The notes beneath the pieces are model-generated. The model worked only from the letters and a program-made list of their open reading frames with translations. It had not been told where the DNA came from and made no database searches. Of a stretch of 64,000 nucleotides of DNA, positions 8,252 through 17,510 are shown one piece after another. Both the position numbers and the translations under genes were made by a program. The stretch is taken from positions 124,001 through 188,000 of the forward strand of contig NZ_MDGK01000055.1 of the NCBI RefSeq assembly GCF_001870465.1, in the 5' to 3' direction. Origin of the DNA: Pseudomonas extremorientalis. Lineage in GTDB: Bacteria; Pseudomonadota; Gammaproteobacteria; Pseudomonadales; Pseudomonadaceae. Position 1 is the first letter of the stretch. Each line of letters begins with the position of its first letter.

Positions 8252-9877
8252 ATGTCATTGAGGAACATGAGGATCGGTCTGCGTGCCAGTCTGAGTTTTG
8301 GGGTTTTGGCCAGCTTGCTGGTGATCGTGGGCATGTTCGGCCTGGGCCAGATGGCCAAGCTGCGCCAGAGCGCGCTGGTCATCGAGCAATCGTGGATGCC
8401 GAGCATCGAGAACATCCACGACAGCGCAGCCTTTGTCGCCAGCATCCGCCTGGAAGCCTTGCGCCTGGCGACCACCGACGAATCGCGGATCCGCGACAAC
8501 AGCAAAGCCCTGATCACACGCCAGCGCAGCGAGCTGCAAACCCTGCTCGACCATCACAAAACCCTGCTCAGCAGCGACGAAGAGCGCCAGATGCTCAAAC
8601 AGCTCGAAGGTAACGTGGACGCTTACCTGGCCCTCGTCGAACAGATCGTCACCCTGGTGGACAAGGATCAGCAGCAAGACGCCATTGACCTGCTCAACAC
8701 CCGCCTCGCTCCCCAGGGCGTGATCCTCAGCAAGAGCCTGGAGGACCTGATCGTCTTCAACCAGAACGGCGTGGAAACCGCCGTGGATTCCGCCGCGCAG
8801 ACCTATTCCAGTGCACAGTGGATCGTCGGCCTGATCATCGTATTCGCCTTGATCGCCACCTTGTTGCTCGCCTGGCTGCTGACCCACAGCATCACCGCCC
8901 CGCTCGGCCAGGCACTGAGCGTGGCGCGCACCATTGCCGGCGGCGACCTGAGCCAGCCGATCGCCGTCAGCGGCAAGGACGAACCGGCCCAATTGCTCAA
9001 CGCCCTGGCCACCATGCAGGCGCAATTGCAAGGCACCATCCGTGGCATCAGCGAATCGGCGCAACAGTTGGCCTCCGCCGCCGAGGAGATGAGCTCGGTG
9101 ATGGAACAAAGCACCCGTGGCCTGCAGGCGCAGAACGACGAGATCGAACAGGCGGCCACCGCCGTCACCGAAATGAGCGCGGCCGTGGACGAAGTGGCGG
9201 GCAATGCGGTGTCCAGCGCCGAGGCGTCCCAGGCCTCCGACGAGGACAGCAAGCACGGCCACTACCAGATCAGCGAAACCATCAGCTCGATCCAGAACCT
9301 GGTCGACGAGGTGCTCGGCGCCTCGAACAAGGCCGAAGGCCTGGCCGTGCAAGCCCAGGACATCAGCAAGGTGCTGGAAGTGATCCGCGGCATCGCCGGG
9401 CAAACCAACCTGCTGGCGCTCAACGCCGCCATCGAAGCAGCCCGCGCAGGCGAGGCCGGGCGTGGTTTTGCGGTGGTAGCCGATGAAGTGCGCTCCCTGG
9501 CGCAACGCACCCAGGACTCCACCGAAGAAATCGAGCAGATGATCACCGGCATCCAGCGCGGCACCCAGGATACGGTCGAAGCGCTGAACAGCAGCGCCGA
9601 GCACGCCGGCCAGACGCTGCAACGGGCCAACAGCGCCGGTAGCGCCCTGGAAAAAATCACCGCGGCCATCTCGCAGATCAGCCAGCGCAACCTGGTGATC
9701 GCCAGCGCCGCCGAGCAGCAGGCGCTGGTGGCACGTGACGTGGACCGCAGCCTGGTGAACATCCGCGACCTGTCCACCCAGACCGCCGCCGGTGCCACTC
9801 AGACCTCGGCCGCCAGCCAGGAACTGTCACGCCTGGCGGTGGACCTGAATGGGCTGGTGACGCGGTTTGTCCTGTAA
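8252..9877 (+). CDS. Methyl-accepting chemotaxis protein (4HB-type sensor)
   Basis: This 541-residue transmembrane chemoreceptor has a first membrane helix at about residues 9-30. A periplasmic region of about 160 residues, likely a four-helix bundle sensor, comes next. A second helix (WIVGLIIVFALIATLLLAWLL) is near 190-211, then a HAMP segment and the cytoplasmic signalling domain. The hairpin tip IAGQTNLLALNAAIEAARAG near residues 380-400 binds CheW/CheA. The start ATG has AAGGAG eight bases before it. No chemotaxis pathway genes are adjacent, so it is an orphan receptor. The ligand cannot be told from sequence. Confidence 0.93.
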   Translation: MSLRNMRIGLRASLSFGVLASLLVIVGMFGLGQMAKLRQSALVIEQSWMPSIENIHDSAAFVASIRLEALRLATTDESRIRDNSKALITRQRSELQTLLDHHKTLLSSDEERQMLKQLEGNVDAYLALVEQIVTLVDKDQQQDAIDLLNTRLAPQGVILSKSLEDLIVFNQNGVETAVDSAAQTYSSAQWIVGLIIVFALIATLLLAWLLTHSITAPLGQALSVARTIAGGDLSQPIAVSGKDEPAQLLNALATMQAQLQGTIRGISESAQQLASAAEEMSSVMEQSTRGLQAQNDEIEQAATAVTEMSAAVDEVAGNAVSSAEASQASDEDSKHGHYQISETISSIQNLVDEVLGASNKAEGLAVQAQDISKVLEVIRGIAGQTNLLALNAAIEAARAGEAGRGFAVVADEVRSLAQRTQDSTEEIEQMITGIQRGTQDTVEALNSSAEHAGQTLQRANSAGSALEKITAAISQISQRNLVIASAAEQQALVARDVDRSLVNIRDLSTQTAAGATQTSAASQELSRLAVDLNGLVTRFVL

Positions 9878-9929
9878 TCATTAGACATGTCATGCAACAC
9901 TCGCGGCCTTATTGAGGTAGGAGTGTTCC

Positions 9930-10814
9930 GTGAGACCTGTCGACACCTTGTACTTGCTGGGGCTCGCCGCCATCTGGGGCGCGAGCTTCCTGTTCATGCG
10001 CATTATCGCGCCGGAGATCGGCACGCTGCCAACGGCGTTTTTCCGCGTGTCGATCGCCGCCGCCGGGTTGCTGGTGATCCTGGCGGCGATGCGGGTGAGC
10101 TGGGATTTCCAGGGCAAGTTCAAGACTGTACTGCTGCTCGGCGTGATCAACTCAGGCATTCCCGCGACCATGTATTCAGTCGCTGCCCAAGTACTGCCGG
10201 CGGGTTACTCGGCGATCTTCAACGCCACCACGCCGTTGATGGGCGTGTTGATTGGCGGGCTGTTCTTCAGCGAACGCCTGACCCCATCGAAAGTCGCCGG
10301 GGTGTGCCTGGGCCTGCTGGGCGTGGGGGTACTGACCCGCGCAGGGCCGGTGGCGTTTGACCTGGAATTATTGATGGGCGCGCTGGCCTGCTTGCTGGCG
10401 ACCACCTGTTACGGCTTTGCCGGGTTCCTGGCAAGGCGCTGGCTGGATCAGCGTGGTGGCTTGGACAGCCGCCTGTCGGCCCTGGGCAGCATGCTCGGCG
10501 CGACGTTGTTCCTGTTGCCGTTCTTTGCCTACAGCGCCATCAGCCAACCGCCGGCGAGTTGGGGTGGATGGCAGGTGTGGGGATCGTTGCTGGGGTTGGG
10601 GCTGGTGTGTACGGCGTTTGCCTACATTCTTTACTTCCGGTTGCTGACGTCCATCGGGCCGGTTAAGTCGATGACCGTTACCTTCATGATTCCGCCGTTT
10701 GGGGTGTTGTGGGGCGCGTTGCTGCTGGATGAGCCATTGTCCATGGCGCATCTGTATGGCGGGGTGTTGATTGCGGGGGCGTTGTGGTTGGTGTTGCGCC
10801 CGCGAAAATTGTAG
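9930..10814 (+). CDS. EamA/DMT-family transporter
   Basis: This 294-residue inner-membrane protein has about ten hydrophobic helices in two EamA halves. The first half opens LYLLGLAAIWGASFLFMR, a pattern typical of drug/metabolite transporters. It starts at GTG 9930 with AGGAG seven bases upstream. Family members export amino acids or other metabolites, and the substrate here is unknown. It faces another EamA gene (10848-11708), and the two share a hairpin at 10811-10838 that overlaps this gene's TAG stop. Confidence is high for the family and low for the substrate. Confidence 0.9.
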   Translation: MRPVDTLYLLGLAAIWGASFLFMRIIAPEIGTLPTAFFRVSIAAAGLLVILAAMRVSWDFQGKFKTVLLLGVINSGIPATMYSVAAQVLPAGYSAIFNATTPLMGVLIGGLFFSERLTPSKVAGVCLGLLGVGVLTRAGPVAFDLELLMGALACLLATTCYGFAGFLARRWLDQRGGLDSRLSALGSMLGATLFLLPFFAYSAISQPPASWGGWQVWGSLLGLGLVCTAFAYILYFRLLTSIGPVKSMTVTFMIPPFGVLWGALLLDEPLSMAHLYGGVLIAGALWLVLRPRKL

Positions 10815-10838
10815 GAGCCCGGCTTGCCGGGCTCCTAC
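10811..10838. terminator. Bidirectional hairpin between two convergent EamA genes
   Basis: A perfect 13-base arm, GTAGGAGCCCGGC, pairs with its complement across a 2-base turn (a larger loop in practice). The stop of the upstream gene lies inside the left arm. It is also related to a short class of Pseudomonas REP-like palindromes. There is no strong U-tract. Confidence 0.65.
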
Positions 10839-10847
10839 AGTACAGTG

Positions 10848-11708
10848 TCAACGCTTACGGAAGACAAACACTAAACCGATGATGATCAACCCCATCCCCA
10901 ACAGGCTCAACATCGCAAACCGGTTGCCAAAGATCAGATAGTCCATCACCGCCGTCACCGCCGGCACCAGATAGAACAGACTGGTGACATTCACCAGGTT
11001 GCCCCGGGCGATCAGGCGGTACAGCAACAGCGTGGCCAGCAACGACACCACCAGGCCCATCCACAGCACCGGCAGGTAAAAGCTGCTGCTGTGTTCAAAA
11101 TGGAACGGCTGGAACGGCACAAACACCGAACACAGCAGCAACCCCGCCAGGTACTGCACCGGCAGCGTGCCCAGGGGCTCGTCGGTGATGCGTTTCTGCA
11201 TGATCGAGCCGAAGGTCATGCTGGCCAGGGCCAGCAACCCGAACAGCATGCCTGCCAGGGACATGCCAGAAAGGCCGATGCCTTGATACACCACCATGAT
11301 CAGCCCCGCCAACCCGAGGCCCAGGCCGAACACACGGCTGAAAGAACGCTGGCGCTCTATCAGCACCACGGTGAGGATCGGCTGTACGCCCATGATGGTT
11401 GCCATCACGCCGGGGGTGACGTTGAGGTCCAGGGCCAACAGATAGAAAATCTGATAGGCGCCCAACAACACCAACCCCGTCGCCGCTGCGTATAACAGTG
11501 GCTTGCCGGGGCGCGGCAGTTTCAACTTGAGGATCGGTATCAGCACCACCAGGCCCCCGAGGGCAATGGCAAAGCGGATCAGCAGAAACGCAAAGGGTGA
11601 CGCGTGGGCCAGGCCCCATTTGGAGAAGATCGCCCCACTGCTCCACAGCAGAACAAACAGGCTCGTCGAGGCCGCCGCGGCCACGGATTGTTTCGAAAAA
11701 ACAGACAT
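10848..11708 (-). CDS. EamA/DMT-family transporter
   Basis: This 286-residue integral membrane protein has two EamA repeats of about five helices each. It ends in the short basic tail FVFRKR. The ATG at 11708 (MSVFSKQSV) is preferred over an in-frame GTG three codons earlier, because AGGTGG sits just upstream of the ATG. It begins with a helix containing FVLLWSSGAIFSKWGLAHASP, a common start for this family. It probably exports a small metabolite, substrate unknown. It is convergent with the other EamA gene, with which sequence resemblance is only at family level. Confidence 0.9.
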   Translation of the reverse strand: MSVFSKQSVAAAASTSLFVLLWSSGAIFSKWGLAHASPFAFLLIRFAIALGGLVVLIPILKLKLPRPGKPLLYAAATGLVLLGAYQIFYLLALDLNVTPGVMATIMGVQPILTVVLIERQRSFSRVFGLGLGLAGLIMVVYQGIGLSGMSLAGMLFGLLALASMTFGSIMQKRITDEPLGTLPVQYLAGLLLCSVFVPFQPFHFEHSSSFYLPVLWMGLVVSLLATLLLYRLIARGNLVNVTSLFYLVPAVTAVMDYLIFGNRFAMLSLLGMGLIIIGLVFVFRKR

Positions 11709-12117
11709 GGTTACCACCTGTCATCAGGCAAAAAAAGCCGATTCAGCAGACGCTGAAATGCATTAGGTTTTTTTCAGGCGGGCAGACGGGAACAGCGATC
11801 AGCTGATCAACCCGCAATACCAACACCCGGCGGTGATACGACTGCGTACACCGACGTGCTGCTGACAGGTGGAGGGTAGTGACTGATCTGCGCAGGCTGC
11901 TTGTCCCCGCACGGCACGACCGCAGCGTTGACCGCTGAATCGACTACCGCTGTGCGCTGGGAAGCAGGCATGGGCTGATCTTGTGTGAAGGGATGGAGAG
12001 GCTCGGACTATAACCAGCCGGTGATAGGTTTTGCAATCACTCTGAATGGAGGAGTTTCATGTAAGCCCCGTAGGACAGATCGCTATAATGCCGCCCAGTT
12101 TTTCCCAAGGATTTCCC
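11709..12117. other. 409-base intergenic region with palindrome and start-stop element
   Basis: The region lies between the divergent EamA and CPBP genes. It contains the palindrome GATCAGCTGATC (11797-11808). A strong ribosome site, GGAGGAG (12048-12054), is followed by ATG then TAA (12059-12064), a start-stop unit. A TATAAT hexamer lies at 12084-12089 without a good -35. No convincing longer gene is seen; a frame opening at 11985 overlaps the CPBP gene out of phase. Confidence 0.45.
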
Positions 12118-12909
12118 ATGATCGCATTGCCCTGGCTGTACCTGGCGCTTCTTTCCATTGGCTATCTACTGGCCTTGATCTACGGGCAATTGGGCGTGCT
12201 GGCGGGCGTGTCCGTCGCCCTGCTGCTGATTGCCGGCTACGCCGTACGCCAGCAACGCACGCCGTGGGCGCGTTACCTGGGCCACGGGCTGTTTGTGGTG
12301 CTGGCCCTGAGCCTGGCGATGCACTGGTTGCCGGGTTTCTACAACGGGCGCGGCATTGCCTCGCAGCGTTTCACCGAGGATGCCGTGCCCTTCTCGATGT
12401 ACCTGAACCAGGACAAACCGCTGATTGGCTTCTGGCTGTTGCTGGCCTGCCCGTGGATTGTGGCGCGGCGCTCGTTGCGTTTGTCGATCTGCGTGGCCGC
12501 CCTGGCGTTGACCCTCACCGCCATCGCCGCCCTCGGCGGAGCGGCCTTGCTGGGCATGATCAGTTGGGCGCCGAAGTGGCCGGAACAGGCCTGGCTGTGG
12601 GTACTCAATAACCTGCTGCTGGTGACGCTGGTGGAAGAAGCCCTGTTCCGCGGTTATGTGCAGGGCGGTTTGAGCCGTCGCTTCAAACACCTGCCCTATG
12701 GCGAAAACCTCGCCCTGCTGCTGGCCTCGCTGTTGTTCGGCCTGGTGCACATCGGCGCAGGCTGGCATTGGGTATTGCTGGCAAGCATCGCCGGGGTGGG
12801 TTATGGCCTGGCCTATCGATTTGGCGGCCTGGGCGCAGCGGTGGCCACGCACTTTGGCTTGAATCTGCTTCACTTCGGGTTGTTTACCTACCCGATGCTG
12901 GCCGGTTGA
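12118..12909 (+). CDS. CPBP-family intramembrane metalloprotease
   Basis: This 263-residue protein has about eight membrane helices. The CPBP (Rce1/Abi) signature is seen as EEALFRG at residues 173-179, then a helix with FGLVHIGAG (His211), and a late GAAVATHFGLN. These Glu and His residues form the metal site of Rce1-type proteases. The start is ATG 12118, with AAGG eight bases upstream; the frame is open further up, but that part looks non-coding. In bacteria the substrates are mostly unknown, and some members confer bacteriocin immunity. Nothing adjacent suggests a bacteriocin. Confidence 0.88.
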   Translation: MIALPWLYLALLSIGYLLALIYGQLGVLAGVSVALLLIAGYAVRQQRTPWARYLGHGLFVVLALSLAMHWLPGFYNGRGIASQRFTEDAVPFSMYLNQDKPLIGFWLLLACPWIVARRSLRLSICVAALALTLTAIAALGGAALLGMISWAPKWPEQAWLWVLNNLLLVTLVEEALFRGYVQGGLSRRFKHLPYGENLALLLASLLFGLVHIGAGWHWVLLASIAGVGYGLAYRFGGLGAAVATHFGLNLLHFGLFTYPMLAG

Positions 12910-13012
12910 TCTCGTGCTGGGGAACGTGCATCCCGTCGATTGTTGCAAAAATAAGTTAAATAAACCGCCGTTCTTGCCGATACCCCCTGAAAGCCTTGCG
13001 GATTGAACAATC

Positions 13013-14578
13013 ATGCGTAATAACCAACCCGTTACCCAGCGCGAACGTACCTTCCCCGCTCAGCAACGGTTGATCTCCACCACAGATGCCAAAGGCGTGA
13101 TCACCTACTGCAACGACGCCTTCGTCGAAATCAGTGGGTTCTCTCGCGACGAACTGGTGCGTGCCCCGCACAACCTGGTGCGTCACCCGGACGTTCCGGC
13201 GGCGGTGTTCGCGCACATGTGGTCAACGCTCAAACAAGGCTTGCCATGGATGGGCATTGTCAAGAATCGCTGCAAGACCGGTGACCACTACTGGGTTAAC
13301 GCCTATGTGACGCCGGTTTTCGAAGGCAACCAGGTGGTCGGCTACGAATCGGTGCGCATCAAGCCCACCGCCGAGCAGATCCGCCGGGCCGAAGCGCTCT
13401 ACCAACGCATCAACCAGGGCAAGTCGGCGATCCCTCAGCGGGACAAGTGGTTGCCGGTGTTGCAGGACTGGCTGCCGTTTATCCTGGTGAGCCAGTTGAG
13501 CTTCATGATCGGCGCTTCGCTCAACTCCCACTGGGGCTTTGCCCTGGCGGCGGGGTTGTCGGTGCCGCTGGGCCTGCTCGGCCTGAGCTGGCAGCAGCGC
13601 GGCCTCAAGCGTTTGCTGCGCCTGGCCGAACAGACCACCTCCGACCCGCTGATCGCGCAGATGTACACCGACAGCCGTGGCGCCCAGGCGCGCCTGGAAA
13701 TGTCGATCCTCAGCCAGGAGGCGCGTCTGAAGACCTGCCTTACGCGTTTGCAGGACACTGCCGAGCACCTCAACGACCAGGCCGCGCAGTCCAACACCCT
13801 GGCGCACAACAGCTCCAGCGGCCTGGAACGCCAGCGCGTCGAGACCGAGCAGGTGGCCACGGCGGTCAACCAGATGGCGGCGACTACCCAGGAAGTCGCC
13901 AGCCATGTGCAGCGCACGGCCGATGCGACCCAAGAGGCCAACCGCCTCACCGGCCGTGGCCGCGATATCGCCGGGGAAACCCGCGAGGCGATCCAGCGTC
14001 TGTCCGTGGCTGTGGGTGAGACCGGTGTGACCGTGACCCAGTTGGCCAAGGACAGCGATGAAATCGGCGGTGTGGTCGACGTGATCAAGGGCATTGCCGA
14101 CCAGACCAACCTGCTGGCGCTCAACGCCGCCATCGAAGCGGCGCGTGCCGGGGAGATGGGCCGTGGTTTTGCGGTGGTGGCTGATGAAGTCCGCCAACTG
14201 GCCCAGCGTACCGCCGAGTCAACCGGGCAGATCCATGCATTGATCGCCAAGCTGCAGCAGACCGCCGCTGCCGCCGTGCAAACCATGGACGCCGGGCATC
14301 GCCAGGCCGAAGAAGGTGTAGCGCGGGTGATGGAAGCGGACCAGGCGTTGGTGGGCATCAGTGAAGCGGTGGCGCATATCACCGATATGACTACCCAGAT
14401 CGCGGCTGCCACCGAAGAGCAAAGCTCGGTGGCCGAAGAGATCAGCCGTAACATCAGCACCATTGCGCTGTTGGCGGACCAGACCTCGGAGCAGGCGCTG
14501 AACTCGGCGCAGTTGAGTGAAGAGCTGACGCATACCGCCAATACTCAGTACTCGCTGGTGGAGCGGTTTAACCGGTAG
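13013..14578 (+). CDS. aer: PAS-domain chemoreceptor, Aer-type aerotaxis receptor
   Basis: This 521-residue protein starts with a cytoplasmic PAS domain (about residues 20-120; ITYCNDAFVEISGFS, NLVRHPDVP, TGDHYWVNAYVTP) like that of the FAD-binding Aer sensors. A membrane-anchoring segment lies at about 150-190, with a cytoplasmic signalling domain after it. The tip motif IADQTNLLALNAAIEAARAG is near 360-380. There is no periplasmic sensor domain, which fits redox or oxygen sensing. The ribosome site is weak. No neighbouring chemotaxis genes. Aer is the best match, but Pseudomonas carries several related PAS chemoreceptors, so the symbol is tentative. Confidence 0.85.
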   Translation: MRNNQPVTQRERTFPAQQRLISTTDAKGVITYCNDAFVEISGFSRDELVRAPHNLVRHPDVPAAVFAHMWSTLKQGLPWMGIVKNRCKTGDHYWVNAYVTPVFEGNQVVGYESVRIKPTAEQIRRAEALYQRINQGKSAIPQRDKWLPVLQDWLPFILVSQLSFMIGASLNSHWGFALAAGLSVPLGLLGLSWQQRGLKRLLRLAEQTTSDPLIAQMYTDSRGAQARLEMSILSQEARLKTCLTRLQDTAEHLNDQAAQSNTLAHNSSSGLERQRVETEQVATAVNQMAATTQEVASHVQRTADATQEANRLTGRGRDIAGETREAIQRLSVAVGETGVTVTQLAKDSDEIGGVVDVIKGIADQTNLLALNAAIEAARAGEMGRGFAVVADEVRQLAQRTAESTGQIHALIAKLQQTAAAAVQTMDAGHRQAEEGVARVMEADQALVGISEAVAHITDMTTQIAAATEEQSSVAEEISRNISTIALLADQTSEQALNSAQLSEELTHTANTQYSLVERFNR

Positions 14579-14581
14579 GTC

Positions 14582-14668
14582 GCTATCGGGGGCAAGCCCC
14601 CTCCACATTTGACTGTGTTCACAATTTGGAATGTGAGAACACGGTCAAGTGTGGGGGGCTTGTCGAAG
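14582..14668. repeat. REP pair, one copy decayed
   Basis: The left unit ATCGGGGGCAAGCCCCCT faces a shortened right unit (GTGTGGGGGGCTTGTC) after the aer-like gene. Both REP arms are diverged from consensus. The pair separates convergent genes and may act in transcript end formation. Confidence 0.75.
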
Positions 14669-14691
14669 CGTCGCACCGCCCCGATGAGGCC

Positions 14692-15384
14692 CTATAGGCC
14701 AGCCAAAAACCCAGCCACCCCCACTGCCGCGGCTTCCAGATGCTGCTCATGACTGAATCCCGACGCCTTCAACGGCTTCAAGTCATGATCCCCCGCCACC
14801 AGCCACATCACCTCGATGCTCGGCGACAGCTCATACCCTTCCACCGCCGCCCGATTGCCCAGTGCATCGCGCTCGCCCTGCACAATCAAGGTTGGCGTCT
14901 TCAGCCCGGCCAGATGTTCGACCCGTGGCTTTTCCGGCTTGCCCACCGCATAGAACGGATACCCCAGGCACACCAACCCACCAACACCCAATTCATCGGC
15001 CAATAAACTGGCCATGCGCCCGCCCATGGACTTGCCGCCAATGGCCAGTTTTCCAGCGACATGACGTCGCACCTCGGCATACACCTCACGCCAGGATTCG
15101 AGTAGCTTCGGGGCCGGGTTGGGCGGGCGTTTACCGCCGTCAACCCGGCGCTGGGCCATGTAGGGAAACTCGAAGCGCAACACGTTGACGCCCTGCCCGG
15201 CAAGGCGTGCAGCCATATCGTTCATGAAGGATGAGTCCATCGGTGCACCGGCGCCGTGGGCCAGGATCAGCGTCACGGGTGCAGCCTCAGCCGCCCCCGC
15301 CGCGACATCCCACAACCACCCATGTTCCCGCACACACTGCGCCCATTGATCCCCGTCAATACTGGCCTTGTGCTCTTTGCCCAT
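14692..15384 (-). CDS. Alpha/beta hydrolase (KANL3/Tex30-like)
   Basis: This 230-residue cytoplasmic protein has the alpha/beta hydrolase order: oxyanion segment LILAHGAGAPMDS near residues 43-55, nucleophile elbow GGKSMGG (Ser) near 115, an acid in the VQGERDALG strand, and His in AGDHDL. The start ATG 15384 (MGKEHKASIDGD) has a GCGAGG site upstream; the upstream frame extension is rejected. Substrate unknown; esterase or dienelactone-hydrolase-like activity is possible. It is divergent from ccoN1, so their promoters share about 80 bases. Confidence 0.85.
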   Translation of the reverse strand: MGKEHKASIDGDQWAQCVREHGWLWDVAAGAAEAAPVTLILAHGAGAPMDSSFMNDMAARLAGQGVNVLRFEFPYMAQRRVDGGKRPPNPAPKLLESWREVYAEVRRHVAGKLAIGGKSMGGRMASLLADELGVGGLVCLGYPFYAVGKPEKPRVEHLAGLKTPTLIVQGERDALGNRAAVEGYELSPSIEVMWLVAGDHDLKPLKASGFSHEQHLEAAAVGVAGFLAGL

Positions 15385-15463
15385 GCTTGCCTCGCTTTTT
15401 AGTCTGCCTATAACTCCAGCCCAAGTGCCGCATCTGCTTGGGTTGAACCGTGGATGGGGAACC

Positions 15464-16888
15464 ATGAACACTACTTTAAGTACCGCCTATAACTACAAGG
15501 TGGTCCGCCAATTCGCCATTATGACGGTGGTGTGGGGCATCGTCGGCATGGGGCTCGGGGTTTTTCTCGCGGCCCAATTGGTGTGGCCTGCACTCAACTT
15601 CGACTTGCCCTGGACCAGCTTCGGCCGCCTGCGCCCGCTGCACACCAACGCGGTGATCTTCGCCTTCGGTGGCTGCGCGCTGTTCGCCAGCTCCTTCTAC
15701 TCGGTGCAGCGTACCTGCCAGACGCAGCTGTTCGCGCCTAAAATCGCCGCGTTCTGCTTCTGGGGCTGGCAGTTGGTCATCCTGCTGGCAGCGATCTCCC
15801 TGCCGCTGGGCTACACCAGCTCCAAGGAATACGCCGAGCTGGAATGGCCGATCGACATCCTGATCACCATTGTCTGGGTGGCCTATGCCATCGTGTTCTT
15901 TGGCACCGTGGCCAAGCGCAACACCAAGCACATCTACGTCGGCAACTGGTTCTTCGGTGCGTTCATCATCACCGTGGCCATCCTGCATATCGTCAACAAC
16001 CTGGAAATCCCGGTCAGCCTGACCAAGTCCTACTCCCTCTATGGCGGTGCGACGGATGCCATGGTGCAGTGGTGGTATGGGCATAACGCGGTAGGCTTTT
16101 TCCTCACCGCCGGTTTCCTCGGCATGATGTATTACTTCGTGCCCAAGCAGGCCGAGCGTCCGGTGTATTCCTATCGCTTGTCCATCGTGCACTTCTGGGC
16201 GCTGATCACCCTGTACATCTGGGCCGGCCCGCACCACTTGCACTACACCGCGCTGCCGGACTGGGCACAGTCCCTGGGCATGGTGATGTCCCTGGTGCTG
16301 CTGGCACCGAGCTGGGGCGGCATGATCAACGGCATGATGACCCTGTCGGGCGCCTGGCATAAGTTGCGCAGCGACCCGATCCTGCGCTTCCTCGTGGTGT
16401 CCCTGGCGTTCTACGGCATGTCGACGTTCGAAGGCCCGATGATGGCAATCAAGACCGTCAACGCCCTCTCCCACTACACCGACTGGACCATCGGCCACGT
16501 ACACGCCGGCGCCCTCGGCTGGGTGGCGATGATCTCCATCGGCGCGTTGTACCACATGATCCCGAAAGTCTTCGGCCGCGAGCAGATGTACAGCCTTGGC
16601 CTGATCAACGCGCACTTCTGGCTGGCCACCATCGGCACCGTGCTCTATATCGCTTCGATGTGGGTCAACGGTATCGCCCAGGGCCTGATGTGGCGGGCGG
16701 TCAACGAAGACGGCACTTTGACCTACTCCTTCGTCGAAACCCTGGTGGCCAGCCACCCTGGCTTCATCGTGCGGCTGGTGGGCGGTGCGATCTTCCTCAG
16801 CGGCATGTTCCTGATGGCTTACAACACCTGGCGCACCGTGCGTTCGGCGCAGCCTGTCGAAGCCGCCACCACTGCGCAGTTGGCCTGA
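15464..16888 (+). CDS. ccoN1: cbb3-type cytochrome c oxidase subunit I (copy 1)
   Basis: This 474-residue catalytic subunit of cbb3 oxidase reduces O2 at a heme b3-CuB centre in the inner membrane and pumps protons. It has 12 or more membrane helices and the expected histidines, for instance RLRPLHTNAVIF near residues 50-60, YGHNAVGFF, GPHHLHY and IGHVHAGALGW. ATG 15464 has GGGGA upstream. It is the first gene of ccoNOQP-1. I saw no good Anr box before it, in line with the general finding that the first Pseudomonas cbb3 operon is expressed in air. It shares long, nearly identical DNA blocks with ccoN2. Confidence 0.97.
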   Translation: MNTTLSTAYNYKVVRQFAIMTVVWGIVGMGLGVFLAAQLVWPALNFDLPWTSFGRLRPLHTNAVIFAFGGCALFASSFYSVQRTCQTQLFAPKIAAFCFWGWQLVILLAAISLPLGYTSSKEYAELEWPIDILITIVWVAYAIVFFGTVAKRNTKHIYVGNWFFGAFIITVAILHIVNNLEIPVSLTKSYSLYGGATDAMVQWWYGHNAVGFFLTAGFLGMMYYFVPKQAERPVYSYRLSIVHFWALITLYIWAGPHHLHYTALPDWAQSLGMVMSLVLLAPSWGGMINGMMTLSGAWHKLRSDPILRFLVVSLAFYGMSTFEGPMMAIKTVNALSHYTDWTIGHVHAGALGWVAMISIGALYHMIPKVFGREQMYSLGLINAHFWLATIGTVLYIASMWVNGIAQGLMWRAVNEDGTLTYSFVETLVASHPGFIVRLVGGAIFLSGMFLMAYNTWRTVRSAQPVEAATTAQLA

Positions 16889-16898
16889 GGAGTCTGTG

Positions 16899-17507
16899 AT
16901 GAAACACGAAACGATTGAAAAGAACGTCGGCCTGCTGATGCTGCTCATGGTGCTTGCCGTGAGCATCGGTGGCCTGACCCAGATCGTCCCGCTGTTCTTC
17001 CAGGACGTGACCAACAAGCCGGTGGAGGGCATGAAACCCTACACCGCGCTGCAACTGGAAGGCCGCGACATCTACATCCGCGAAGGCTGCGTACAGTGCC
17101 ACTCGCAGATGATCCGCCCCTTCCGTGCCGAAACCGAACGCTACGGCCATTACTCGGTCGCCGGTGAAAGTGTGTGGGACCACCCGTTCCTGTGGGGCTC
17201 CAAGCGCACCGGTCCGGACCTGGCGCGCGTCGGCGCACGCTACTCGGACGACTGGCACCGCGCGCACCTGTATAACCCGCGCAACGTGGTGCCCGAGTCG
17301 AAAATGCCGGCCTATCCATGGCTGGTCACCGCCGCCGTCGACAGCAGCCACACCGAGACCAAGTTGAAAGTGATGCGCACCCTCGGCGTGCCGTACACCG
17401 ACGACGACATCAGTGGCGCCGTGGCCAGCCTCAAGGGCAAGACCGAGATGGACGCGCTGGTCTCGTACCTGCAAGTGCTCGGCACCGCCATCAAGAGCAA
17501 GAGGTGA
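16899..17507 (+). CDS. ccoO1: cbb3 oxidase subunit II, mono-heme cytochrome c (copy 1)
   Basis: This 202-residue membrane-anchored cytochrome c has an N-terminal helix (VGLLMLLMVLAVSIGGLTQIVPLFF, about residues 8-32) and a periplasmic heme domain. The one CxxCH motif is CVQCHS near residue 65, and a methionine ligand lies in the later ESKMPAYPW segment. It passes electrons towards CcoN. ATG 16899 follows GAGGAG; a GTG one codon earlier is possible. It follows ccoN1 by 10 bases and precedes ccoQ1 by 3. Confidence 0.97.
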   Translation: MKHETIEKNVGLLMLLMVLAVSIGGLTQIVPLFFQDVTNKPVEGMKPYTALQLEGRDIYIREGCVQCHSQMIRPFRAETERYGHYSVAGESVWDHPFLWGSKRTGPDLARVGARYSDDWHRAHLYNPRNVVPESKMPAYPWLVTAAVDSSHTETKLKVMRTLGVPYTDDDISGAVASLKGKTEMDALVSYLQVLGTAIKSKR

Positions 17508-17510
17508 GCC

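Noticed and set aside
11985..12611. 208-residue frame overlapping the CPBP gene
   Set aside because: It is out of phase with a clear CPBP protein that has the EE and His motifs, and it has low-complexity Arg/Ala content.
13435..14541. Long antisense frame opposite the aer-like gene
   Set aside because: It is an artefact of high GC at third positions; the plus-strand protein has full PAS and chemoreceptor domains.
15476..17032. 518-residue frame opposite ccoN1-ccoO1
   Set aside because: It is His/Gly/Asp-rich nonsense, antisense to strongly conserved genes.
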